Positions 17,344 to 19,466 of a stretch of DNA of 19,466 bases are shown in pieces. The DNA comes from Dunaliella salina. Taxonomy: Eukaryota; Chlorophyta; Chlorophyceae; Chlamydomonadales; Dunaliellaceae. Under the pieces are notes generated by a model, which searched no databases, was not told the origin of the DNA, and worked only from the letters and a program-made list of their open reading frames with translations. Position 1 is the first letter of the stretch; the number at the start of each line of letters is the position of its first letter. The stretch covers positions 663,038-682,503 of the forward strand of contig MU069491.1 of NCBI GenBank assembly GCA_002284615.2, written 5' to 3'. The position numbers and the translations under genes are program-made.

Positions 17344-19196
17344 CGTCTGCCAGGATGCCATTCAGCCGCTTCTTGTACATGGTGACCAGCCAGTCCATGC
17401 CGATGTGCTGGTACTCACGCAGCGTCAATTTGAGAAGGAACGGCACCTGAAGTAACGAGCCAGCCAAAAGGCAGGATTACGATCAGCCTATAAATTTTCA
17501 GCAGCACGCATGATACATGTAAGGTCGGCTTATAAATTTTCAGCAGCACGCATGATACATGTATGACCAGGGATGGGTCATACTTGGCTTGTAGAGCTCG
17601 CGCATCAACTTGATTTGCACTCGAGTTTTTCCAATACTCCCATGTGCTAATTGCTGGAAATTTTTGGTTCTGAGGGTTGCCAAGCTGTGTGATGCATGCT
17701 CTAAAAGCAATTTTATCATGCATGGCAACACTTCAATCCCATTCGACCCAATTCCGTGCATGACCCAGCAGCAAGAGCTCCAGCGCCCCTTCTCAGAACG
17801 AACCAAGTTGGATTATTTTGCTCACATAAATGGTGCAGGAAAGCACCCCTCATGGTCAGCTCTTCTTTCTTGCTCATTCGCAAACAAAGGAGCAAATGCG
17901 AATGGGAACAGCCTGCCGTAGAATTAATTGGCTAGCAGTCAGTCGGTTTGACTGGAGGCATCCTTTTTTTACATGTGACCTTATTACCTTGTAGAATCAA
18001 TTGAGCCTGTCCAGTCACGTCCGAGATAGCTTTTAACAGTTGCCAGCATTGCACATGCTTAAAGGGAGAAACGAAATGTTGCTCACAAGTTCTAGATTGG
18101 GTGGAAGCGTGAAAGAAGCCTGGTGCCATCAAGGACTGGAAGAAAGAGGGTCGGGAATCCTCATCCAGAACTTGAAGTCAATGTTGGAGAAGAGGGGCAC
18201 ACGTTTGATGGTGATGTTGGCAACAATGAAGATGATGACGGCGACAACAAAAACATGGCGATGAAGACTGTACGAAATGTCTCAGCGTCCGCACCTTGAG
18301 CTTGACTTGTGTGGTATCCAACGTGTGACCGGTGGGTTGCGCGGCAATGGCATCCCTTGCCGCCATATCCATGGCCTGTCATCAAAAAAATCATAAACAC
18401 ACATGGCGGTAATCACTTTTAATCGACTCTCTTTTAATAATGTTCATTAGAGGGTTTAATCTGGATCCTGGTTTTTTATGTGACAAACGACTGTCATGAG
18501 CTCATATGAGCTCAGTCAGGACTTTGAATGTGTCTTCGCATGCACATGTGGGTCCAGACATGACATTGGGGGCACCATCTCTGCCGCACTCAAATCCCCG
18601 TAGTGTGCACACCTACACGAGTGTTTGGTCTGCCTCGGCTTCCACTTGCGGTCACAGTCAGCGAAGCCGTGCGTGGACCCATCTCTTGCCGACTTTCAAA
18701 GACAAGGACGAGGACGCCTCAGCCACCAAAACAAACGGCAAACGTCCATGATCAATTGGTGAGGAAGGACATGTTATGCAGCATGCGATCCAGCAACCTG
18801 ATCTCCAAAACAATGAGCAAAAAAGCTTGGATATTTGAGTTTAGTCTGCACCTCGGGTTGTCTACATCCCAGAACGTCCATGATCCCAGCACAAGGCAGG
18901 CAGTTCATCAACAATGGATGGTGTCAATTGGTGCACATCCAGCACAAGGCAGGCAGTTCATCAATTGGTGCACATCCATCAATTGGTGCACATCCCAGCA
19001 CAAGGCAGGCAGTTCATCAACAATGGATGGTGAATTGGTCAAACACGGTCTTTACCTCACCCCCTCCTCATTCGTGTCCCCACCTCTCATTTACCCATCG
19101 CTCTATCTCCCCATCTCTTGATCCCATCTCCCCATCTCACCTCCTCCTCGTTCATGTCCCCATCTCGGCGATCCTCGTCCTCAGCCCCATCGTCAG
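1517..19196 (-). CDS. SWR1: SWR1/PIE1-type SNF2 chromatin-remodelling ATPase, internal part, 13 exons
   Basis: Nuclear SNF2-family ATPase; in yeast, plants and animals this class is the motor of the SWR1/SRCAP complex, which uses ATP to exchange H2A for H2A.Z in nucleosomes. Joined minus-strand exons: 19196-19141, 18375-18295, 17446-17342, 16052-15919, 15279-15156, 13658-13526, 12192-12047, 11193-11119, 10092-10006, 8674-8609, 7579-7414, 4823-4717, 1827-1517. All introns are GT-AG and every exon pair matches in phase. Seen motifs: [25 protein letters not shown] (Walker A), [77 protein letters not shown]. The wording fits SWR1/PIE1/SRCAP better than INO80 or CHD. Incomplete at both ends: start codon, HSA domain and C-terminal helicase lobe lie outside the window. 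No frameshift or internal stop was found, so the gene looks functional. The exon joins are inferred from motif continuity, splice consensus and phase, not from transcripts. Confidence 0.93.
1900..2355. repeat. Degenerate ~200-bp duplication in the intron before exon 13
   Basis: Blocks around 2030-2160 and 2236-2355 share GCAAACT-TGAAGCCC, a GAGCCAGAGGGCTCTG / GGAGCAGAGGGCTCTG core and CCCCAGCATTGCC-like ends. A further piece (CACAGTGCTTGCTCA) at about 1926 pairs with CACGGTGCTTGCTCA at about 2137. Confidence 0.6.
2356..3315. other. Unique intron sequence
   Basis: No tandem repeat, splice-flanked exon or long conserved reading frame seen. It lies between exons 12 and 13, which match in phase without needing an exon here. 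Confidence 0.5.
3320..3428. repeat. GAT/ATG trinucleotide-type repeat
   Basis: Impure run of GATGAT, AATGAT and GGTGAT. It translates as poly-Met or poly-Asp depending on frame; it lies in an intron and gives spurious open frames only. Confidence 0.9.
3791..3886. repeat. Fold-back (inverted repeat) with 28-bp arms
   Basis: The arm 3791-3818 (begins GCATGTGTG, ends GGCACTTTTTA) pairs with 3859-3886 at 27 of 28 positions, with a 40-nt loop. It could be a remnant of a small DNA transposon or form an RNA hairpin in the pre-mRNA. Confidence 0.9.
3887..4604. other. Unique, repeat-poor intron stretch
   Basis: AT-richer than the surroundings, with no tandem repeat. The reading frames look non-coding and no recognised protein is present. 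It could be decayed mobile-element sequence, but no termini were seen beyond the neighbouring fold-back. Confidence 0.4.
4605..4672 (-). repeat. Copy of exon 12 3' end and donor
   Basis: Matches 4707-4750 and flanking intron closely: GACCCACCTGCAGCC-TGCC, then CACCTCCTGCGCCTCCCA, preceded in both copies by TCTGAG. It therefore contains a second CTGCAG/GTGGGT donor about 80 nt downstream of the real one on the gene strand. Confidence 0.85.
4717..4823 (-). CDS. SWR1: SWR1 exon 12: insertion-domain exon ([12 protein letters not shown])
   Basis: Encodes [17 protein letters not shown], then [19 protein letters not shown]. The pattern GLL---S-WE--E---L followed by (T)P--L in exon 13 resembles the LGLLFTH-DF-MTSWE--E--A--TPS-LI stretch of plant PIE1, so it belongs to the SWR1-specific insertion. 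The acceptor is attgctgcag/GCGGCT and the donor CTGCAG/GTGGGT. Its phase (two bases in, phase 0 out) fits exons 11 and 13 exactly. Both edges are duplicated in the flanking introns. Divergent sequence makes it less certain than the core exons. Confidence 0.75.
4824..5150 (-). repeat. Array of copies of exon 12 5' end and acceptor
   Basis: Three to five decayed copies of the exon 12 start plus its acceptor. Recurrent pieces are GGGGTGAGGAGCC-CCTGCAGCA, CATCAGATGTG-ACAGGAT and CCCAGCAGCA. On the gene strand they carry repeated CTGCAG/G acceptors and translate partly as [16 protein letters not shown]. Confidence 0.85.
5155..5690. repeat. 24-bp minisatellite, about 21 copies
   Basis: Unit CTGGTCCTGATGCTACCAATGGCA in variants (24 bp, a multiple of three, so several frames stay open and give 181- and 216-residue spurious frames). 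A five-unit block recurs at 120 bp (CTACCTACAGCACTGG at about 5415 and 5535). An N at 5307 sits in a phase break and suggests an assembly join. Confidence 0.95.
5825..6115. repeat. ~95-bp repeat, three copies
   Basis: Units start near 5833, 5928 and 6024 with GGA(T/C)GACTCCCA, then ACGAC-C-CACAAGTGTG-AGCGCATGCTGCTCAG. Each contains one to three inner GCTCAGTTGCGTAACGCATG sub-repeats. Confidence 0.85.
6284..6481. repeat. 23-bp minisatellite, about 9 copies
   Basis: Unit CATCCCATAGCAGTGCATTCC plus AA, nearly perfect, with one N at 6391. Confidence 0.95.
6482..6996. other. Intron, no gene seen
   Basis: No exon, tandem array or RNA gene recognised. A weak resemblance to the exon 11 3' end (CCTCCATCAGCGGCGCC then TATCCAGC, about 6938-6967) may be a very decayed duplicate. 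Confidence 0.4.
6997..7076. repeat. 80-bp fold-back element
   Basis: Terminal inverted repeats CATCCTAGAATATATCC (6997-7013) and GGATATATCCTAGGATG (7060-7076) match at 16 of 17 positions. The short AT-rich interior is like a miniature inverted-repeat element; no clear target duplication. Confidence 0.75.
7160..7250 (-). repeat. Degenerate copy of exon 11 3' half and donor side
   Basis: On the gene strand it translates in one frame as [13 protein letters not shown], against [12 protein letters not shown] in exon 11. It is followed by GACATCCACGGCTGGCATGC, which also follows exon 11's donor at about 7358-7377. So exon edge and intron start were duplicated together, about 260 bp apart. Confidence 0.8.
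7290..7327. repeat. Perfect-stem hairpin, 16/17-bp arms
   Basis: TGTGATGTGAGTTCCT (7290-7305) pairs with AGGAAACTCACATCACA (7311-7327), with one bulged base and a 5-nt loop. Pairing may extend outward through CTCCTTT and AAAGGAG. Confidence 0.85.
7377..7396. repeat. Short (CA)n tract near the exon 11 donor
   Basis: About 10 CA units, 18 nt into the intron after exon 11 on the gene strand. Confidence 0.9.
7414..7579 (-). CDS. SWR1: SWR1 exon 11: [11 protein letters not shown] and start of lobe-linker
   Basis: Encodes [19 protein letters not shown], then [16 protein letters not shown] and [37 protein letters not shown] is the plant/algal SWR1 signature; the remainder diverges, as expected entering the insertion between the lobes. 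The acceptor is gatacag/GTGTGC. The donor CCAG/GTGCGT leaves one base of a Gly codon, which exon 12 completes. A (GT)n run lies shortly after the donor. Decayed copies of the 3' half lie downstream around 7160-7240. Confidence 0.94.
7580..8051. other. Intron between exons 10 and 11, unique part
   Basis: No exon or RNA gene seen. A small GTTG repeat (GGTTGGTTGGTTGG) lies at about 7984. The open plus-strand frame over 7433-7936 is antisense to exon 11. Confidence 0.5.
8052..8255. repeat. Degenerate tandem repeat, about 50-85-bp units
   Basis: Three copies of AATTGAAAATAAAGACAA, each linked to GGGACAGC and CACATGATGGGACAGCAGT blocks (near 8091, 8177, 8236). Confidence 0.85.
8256..8608. other. 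Intron, no gene seen
   Basis: Contains an imperfect hairpin-like pair (AAGGCACATGCT and AGCATGTGCC, about 8259-8300). Nothing else recognised. Confidence 0.4.
8609..8674 (-). CDS. SWR1: SWR1 exon 10: [17 protein letters not shown]
   Basis: Encodes 22 residues, [22 protein letters not shown] in two conserved pieces (TLSSGNF and INVLMQLRK), matching the L-SG-F--(M/V)I-(V/I)(I/L)MQLRK block that precedes VCNHPDLF. The acceptor is acttgcag/GTGCAA. The donor AAG/GTAACA is the only one of the 13 that is not GTG. Both ends are phase 0. The acceptor region is copied several times upstream in the intron. Confidence 0.93.
8690..8920 (-). repeat. Copies of the exon 10 acceptor region
   Basis: CACCTGCA-GTCGCAAGCA, which spans the real exon 10 acceptor (about 8672), recurs near 8781 and, more diverged, near 8891. 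A further copy lies at about 9508, beyond the inserted element. The neighbouring CATCAGTTGC-TGAAGAC block repeats too. On the gene strand each copy keeps a GCAG/GTGC-like acceptor. Confidence 0.85.
8927..9444. mobile_element. Non-autonomous TIR element (MITE-like), 518 bp
   Basis: Perfect 14-bp terminal inverted repeats TACCGTATAGACCC and GGGTCTATACGGTA. If the outermost TA is the target duplication, the repeats are 12 bp with a TA target site, as in Tc1/mariner-type elements (inference). The interior carries many subterminal (A/T)(C/T)GCACC motifs, such as CATTACGCACCAGTACGCACC, and a repeated CAATTTA-TTTC-CCCAT block at about 8968 and 9288. No transposase frame. The C-rich centre (9168-9220) has N's and may be misassembled. 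Confidence 0.8.
9500..10005. other. Intron between exons 9 and 10, right part
   Basis: Begins with another exon 10 acceptor-like copy (CACCTGCATGTCGCAAGC, about 9510). The rest is unique sequence with no exon or RNA gene seen. Confidence 0.5.
10006..10092 (-). CDS. SWR1: SWR1 exon 9: [15 protein letters not shown]
   Basis: Encodes [18 protein letters not shown] then [11 protein letters not shown], matching the SWR1 consensus [18 protein letters not shown](F/Y)-A-TE. The acceptor follows a T-run (ccttttttgtcctgcag) and the donor is GAG/GTGAGC; both ends are phase 0. No clear copies of its edges were seen in the flanking introns. Confidence 0.94.
10093..11118. other. Intron between exons 8 and 9
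   Basis: Mostly unique. An AT-rich island at 10570-10690 has three GTAATATTAC palindromes, and TACAGTAATATTA pairs approximately with TATTATTACTGTA (10661-10673), possibly a small fold-back element. No coding signal seen. Confidence 0.5.
11119..11193 (-). CDS. SWR1: SWR1 exon 8: [15 protein letters not shown]
   Basis: Encodes 25 residues, [17 protein letters not shown] then [22 protein letters not shown] is the conserved end of the SNF2_N domain. The acceptor is gatctgcag/CAACTG and the donor CAG/GTGAGC; both ends are phase 0, giving FNK/QLVERLH and [10 protein letters not shown]. Its 5' part is the last unit of a tandem array of decayed exon-plus-intron copies extending to about 11,730. Confidence 0.93.
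11250..11735 (-). repeat. Tandem array of decayed exon 8 acceptor copies
   Basis: Four to five copies of the exon 8 5' part plus preceding intron. The anchor CAGGCGCTC-ACCAGTTGCTGC is at 11176 in the real exon and recurs, diverged, at 11308, 11417, 11521 and about 11627 (period 104-132 bp). Each copy also carries the intron part GAGGCATG-TTGCCA-G-CTGAGGGTGAC. Copies keep CTGCAG- or CTGAAG-like acceptor remnants but lose the reading frame. Confidence 0.88.
11930..12046 (-). repeat. Copy of the exon 7 donor edge
   Basis: CCATGTTGAATGACTCTGAG at about 11937 repeats CCTTGTTGAAGGACTCTGAG of the exon 7 3' end (about 12046), 108 bp away. A second CACACCTTG also recurs at about 11972. It is a decayed duplicate of exon edge plus donor. 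Confidence 0.75.
12047..12192 (-). CDS. SWR1: SWR1 exon 7: GTPLQND motif III and SHSQFRDWF block
   Basis: Encodes [19 protein letters not shown], then [19 protein letters not shown], then [16 protein letters not shown] is motif III of the SNF2 N-terminal lobe; the LMP-VF-SH--F-DWF--P--GMVEG continuation is specific to the SWR1/INO80 branch and closest to PIE1. The acceptor is ctacag/GCACCC and the donor AAG/GTGTGC. It starts by completing the split Gly codon and ends in phase 0. Confidence 0.96.
12255..13125. repeat. 67-bp minisatellite, about 13 copies, higher-order period 267 bp
   Basis: The anchor CACTG(T/C)TCCATTCACT is at 12271, 12338, 12404, 12471, 12538, 12605, 12671, 12738, 12805, 12872, 12939, 13006 and 13072. 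Unit variants (CAGCCTTCAGGGC; CCATGCCACAACGGCTC; CGAACGATTGGGCTAAGC) recur every four units. The unit has no stop in any plus-strand frame, which produces a spurious 253-residue frame (12455-13216). It lies in the intron between exons 6 and 7. Confidence 0.95.
13290..13525 (-). repeat. 75-bp array carrying copies of the exon 6 donor
   Basis: GCACCTGTGATGAGCAGGC spans the true exon 6 donor (about 13522) and recurs near 13296, 13371 and, degraded, 13448; period 75 bp. On the gene strand the first two retain CAG/GTGCG donors, 226 and 151 nt downstream of the real site. Linked blocks are TATGCACTCACTCATGCA and CTGCAGCTGCGC. Confidence 0.9.
13526..13658 (-). CDS. SWR1: SWR1 exon 6: DEAH box (motif II)
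   Basis: Encodes [29 protein letters not shown] and [19 protein letters not shown] is the Walker B motif that coordinates magnesium and water for ATP hydrolysis; the whole block is near-identical in SWR1/PIE1/SRCAP proteins. The acceptor is gtatag/GATGCC and the donor ACAG/GTGCGC. Motif III (LLIT-GTPLQ) is split, with one base of the Gly codon in this exon. Copies of both edges appear in the flanking introns. Confidence 0.96.
13685..13865 (-). repeat. Exon 6 acceptor copy with ~30-bp repeats
   Basis: CCGAAACGTTTTGGCATCCT (about 13796) copies CCGGAACATTTTGGCATCCT at the exon 6 start (13641). In both it is followed by CAGCA/GCAGTAGCGCTGTGT. Between them, AGCGCTGTGTCATACA-AATGACTC repeats three times. 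Confidence 0.88.
13866..14940. other. Intron between exons 5 and 6, mostly unique
   Basis: An imperfect fold-back near 14367-14416 (AATCATTGAT with ATCAATGATT) is flanked by GGATAAAT and ATTCATCC. A G-run and C-run with an N lie at 14725-14780. CATGGAAGGCATTGGCGTC (about 14491) looks like a third decayed piece of exon 5 (CATGGAAGGCGTTGGGCTT at 15189). No gene. Confidence 0.5.
14942..15100 (-). repeat. Two decayed copies of the exon 5 3' half
   Basis: AAGGC(A/G)T(C/T)GGGCTTGGA-CACCC is found in exon 5 at about 15196 and again near 14948 and 15064, spaced 115-132 bp. AGGA-CAGAGTGTA-AAGG, next to the donor, is also repeated (about 15030). The copies do not keep an open frame or a clean donor. 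Confidence 0.85.
15156..15279 (-). CDS. SWR1: SWR1 exon 5: [11 protein letters not shown] block
   Basis: Encodes [19 protein letters not shown] followed by [19 protein letters not shown] and VLS. It matches the SWR1/PIE1 stretch between motifs Ia and II (CPAFKILTY-G--KERK-KRQGW-K-N-FHVCITTY-LV). The acceptor is ttacgcag/GTGCCC and the donor TCG/GTGAGT. It starts with the third base of the shared Trp codon and ends in phase 0. Decayed copies of its 3' half follow in the downstream intron. Confidence 0.94.
15280..15805. other. Intron between exons 4 and 5, left part
   Basis: Includes a short GATGCTCCTCAATC duplicate (about 15521 and 15538). Otherwise unique; no gene seen. Confidence 0.5.
15806..15870 (-). 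repeat. Copy of exon 4 3' edge and donor
   Basis: A block of about 65 bp repeats 15871-15935 (AAATGGAATG-AGCGCCTGC, then CACTCCTC-A-CCACCAC-TCTTGA). On the gene strand it reads ELKRWWIEE against EFKKWWVEE at the real edge, and a donor-like AGGTG/GTGGAT remains. Confidence 0.88.
15919..16052 (-). CDS. SWR1: SWR1 exon 4: Walker A (motif I) and motif Ia
   Basis: Begins exactly at MGLGKT, the ATP-binding P-loop with its catalytic lysine, and continues [18 protein letters not shown] and [19 protein letters not shown] (motif Ia). The [20 protein letters not shown] wording is typical of SWR1/PIE1 and differs from INO80. The acceptor is tttgcag/ATGGGC and the donor AAGTG/GTGGGT. The split codon TG/G gives W in the join KKW/CPAFK. 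Reading on past the donor gives a spurious WWVEE. Degenerate copies of both edges lie in the flanking introns. Confidence 0.96.
16053..16580 (-). repeat. Decayed copies of the Walker A acceptor edge, plus CCAGTGTCTTG repeat
   Basis: GGGCAATGGCTT-CATGG, the exon 4 start, lies at 16019 and recurs at 16125, 16228 and 16538 (spacing 106, 103 and 310 bp). Gene-strand readings after each acceptor are VGLGRTM-stop, MGFAKTM-stop and LGKALRAIA. Between them (16358-16462) is an impure 11-15-bp tandem run of TTGCCAGTGTC. Confidence 0.9.
16640..16800. repeat. Degenerate repeats, TACTGCACATAA type
   Basis: TTACTGCACATAA occurs three times, together with two TGTTACAT-AAAGAGCAAAGA blocks and two TTCCTCTTAAA blocks, in the intron between exons 3 and 4. 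Confidence 0.75.
16801..17280. other. Intron, no gene seen
   Basis: Unique sequence between the repeats above and the (CA)n tract at the exon 3 donor; no exon, RNA or element recognised. Confidence 0.4.
17281..17341. repeat. (CA)n microsatellite starting at the exon 3 donor
   Basis: About 30 pure CA units. On the gene strand it is (GT)n and its first GT is the splice donor itself (GACGAG/GTGTGTGT). Confidence 0.97.
17342..17446 (-). CDS. SWR1: SWR1 exon 3: start of SNF2 N-terminal lobe (Q-motif region)
   Basis: Encodes 35 residues: VPFLLK, then [16 protein letters not shown], then [11 protein letters not shown]. This is the start of the SNF2_N domain, with the conserved LR-YQ-G-DWL block and the LNGILADE that leads into Walker A. 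The acceptor is acttcag/GTGCCG. The donor is GAG/GTGTGT, where the intron opens directly with a (GT)n tract of about 60 bp. Both ends are phase 0. The Walker A motif is completed by exon 4. Confidence 0.95.
17447..18294. other. Intron between exons 2 and 3
   Basis: Holds a 42-bp tandem duplicate (TATAAATTTTCAGCAGCACG at 17489 and 17531, with 33 identical bases). The rest is unique, without recognised exon or RNA. Confidence 0.6.
18295..18375 (-). CDS. SWR1: SWR1 exon 2: AAQPTG linker before the ATPase core
   Basis: Encodes 27 residues including [16 protein letters not shown]. This corresponds to the AAQPTGNT-S-TKV linker that stands just before the FLLK-LREYQ block in plant PIE1. The acceptor is gatgacag/GCCATG and the donor AAG/GTGCGG; both ends are phase 0. 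Spliced to exon 3 it reads VKLK/VPFLLK. The recognisable linker makes this short exon secure. Confidence 0.88.
18376..18890. other. Intron between exons 1 and 2, unique part
   Basis: No exon is required, since exons 1 and 2 match in phase, and none is recognised. It includes a small palindrome (GAGCTCATATGAGCTC, about 18498). Confidence 0.5.
18893..19033. repeat. Short tandem repeat, GCACAAGGCAGGCAGTTCATC
   Basis: Three copies of CAGCACAAGGCAGGCAGTTC (about 18888, 18940, 18997), with CAACAATGGATGG and CAATTGGTGCACATCC blocks alternating between them. Confidence 0.9.
19045..19140 (-). repeat. Copy of exon 1 donor edge plus CCCATCTC repeats
   Basis: CACC-CCTCCTCATTCGTGTCCCC (about 19058) copies CACCTCCTCCTCGTTCATGT-CCCC at the exon 1 donor (19137), 79-81 bp away. 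Both keep a GAGG/GTGAG-type donor on the gene strand. CTCCCCATCTC repeats lie between. Confidence 0.8.
19141..19196 (-). CDS. SWR1: SWR1 exon 1 of window: acidic segment
   Basis: Encodes [18 protein letters not shown], an acidic stretch like the one that precedes the ATPase core in SWR1/PIE1 proteins. The acceptor is a pyrimidine-containing tract ending gaagcag; the donor is GAG/GTGAGA. It enters with two bases of a split codon and ends in phase 0, joining cleanly to the next exon ([11 protein letters not shown]). It is short and low in complexity, so it rests on splice sites, phase and composition rather than a diagnostic motif. The preceding exon is not visible. Confidence 0.65.
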
Positions 19197-19199
19197 CTG

Positions 19200-19400
19200 C
19201 TTCAAAAGGGCAACGTGCCAAGAGGGAACCAACATATTAGCAATGGGGCACACGTAAAGGTGGGGGCAACATGTCGACAAGGGGACGACAATCAAGGTGG
19301 TGGCGAAATGTCAAGAAAGGGGGCAAAATGCCAGGAAGAGAGCAAGATGTGAAGAAGAGGGCAACACGAGAACAATGGGGCAACATATTGCATGAAAAGC
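19200..19400. repeat. Degenerate ~20-bp repeat upstream of exon 1
   Basis: GGGCAACATG, GGCGAAATGTCAAGAAAGG, GGGCAAAATGCCAGGAAGA and GAGCAAGATGTGAAGAAGA follow one another at about 20 bp. This is the intron before exon 1; no upstream exon is visible before the window ends. Confidence 0.7.
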
Positions 19401-19466
19401 CTGAGGCTTGGAAATGCACCATGCCCCACACACTGGACTGAGAGTTACACAATCAATTGAAAGATG

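Noticed and set aside
18603..19121. 172-residue plus-strand frame
   Set aside because: Covers an intron and its short tandem repeats; no recognised motif or start context.

Overview
The window is the interior of one large, intron-rich nuclear gene on the minus strand of a eukaryote. Thirteen short exons (56 to 311 nt, 1,591 nt in total, about 8% of the window) can be joined with consistent reading phase into about 530 residues. They form an SNF2-family chromatin-remodelling ATPase of the SWR1 class (plant PIE1, animal SRCAP/Domino). The order is an acidic stretch and QPTG linker, the complete N-terminal RecA-like lobe (motifs I, Ia, DEAH and III), the HSA-distal LRPFLLRR region, the [11 protein letters not shown] signature and the start of the SWR1-type insertion between the two lobes. 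The 5' end of the gene lies beyond the right edge. The C-terminal helicase lobe lies beyond the left edge.

Organism (inference): the nearest relative I recognise is plant PIE1 ([25 protein letters not shown]). Almost all donors are GTGNGN, introns are long and packed with tandem and (CA)n repeats, and composition is moderate. This fits a chlorophyte green alga, probably of the Chlamydomonadales. A Dunaliella-like genome is possible, but I cannot name a species. Scattered N's show a draft assembly.

Layout, right to left (5' to 3' of the gene): acidic and QPTG exons (19196-18295); motif I region (17446-15919), with Walker A split by an intron; motifs Ia to III (16052-12047); [16 protein letters not shown] and MQLRKVCNHPD exons (11193-7414); insertion-domain exons (4823-4717 and 1827-1517). 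The twelve complete introns run from 639 to 2,889 nt, about 1.34 kb on average. They hold minisatellites with units of 23, 24, 67, 75, about 95 and about 110 bp, dinucleotide tracts, fold-back hairpins and one 518-bp element with 14-bp terminal inverted repeats.

The most striking feature is that many intronic repeats are degenerate copies of the neighbouring exon edge together with its splice site. At least nine of the thirteen exons have one or more decayed copies of their own splice junction in the adjoining intron. The introns therefore seem to have grown by repeated local duplication across exon-intron boundaries, leaving arrays of decoy splice sites. I see no second gene, tRNA, rRNA, CRISPR array or prokaryotic feature.
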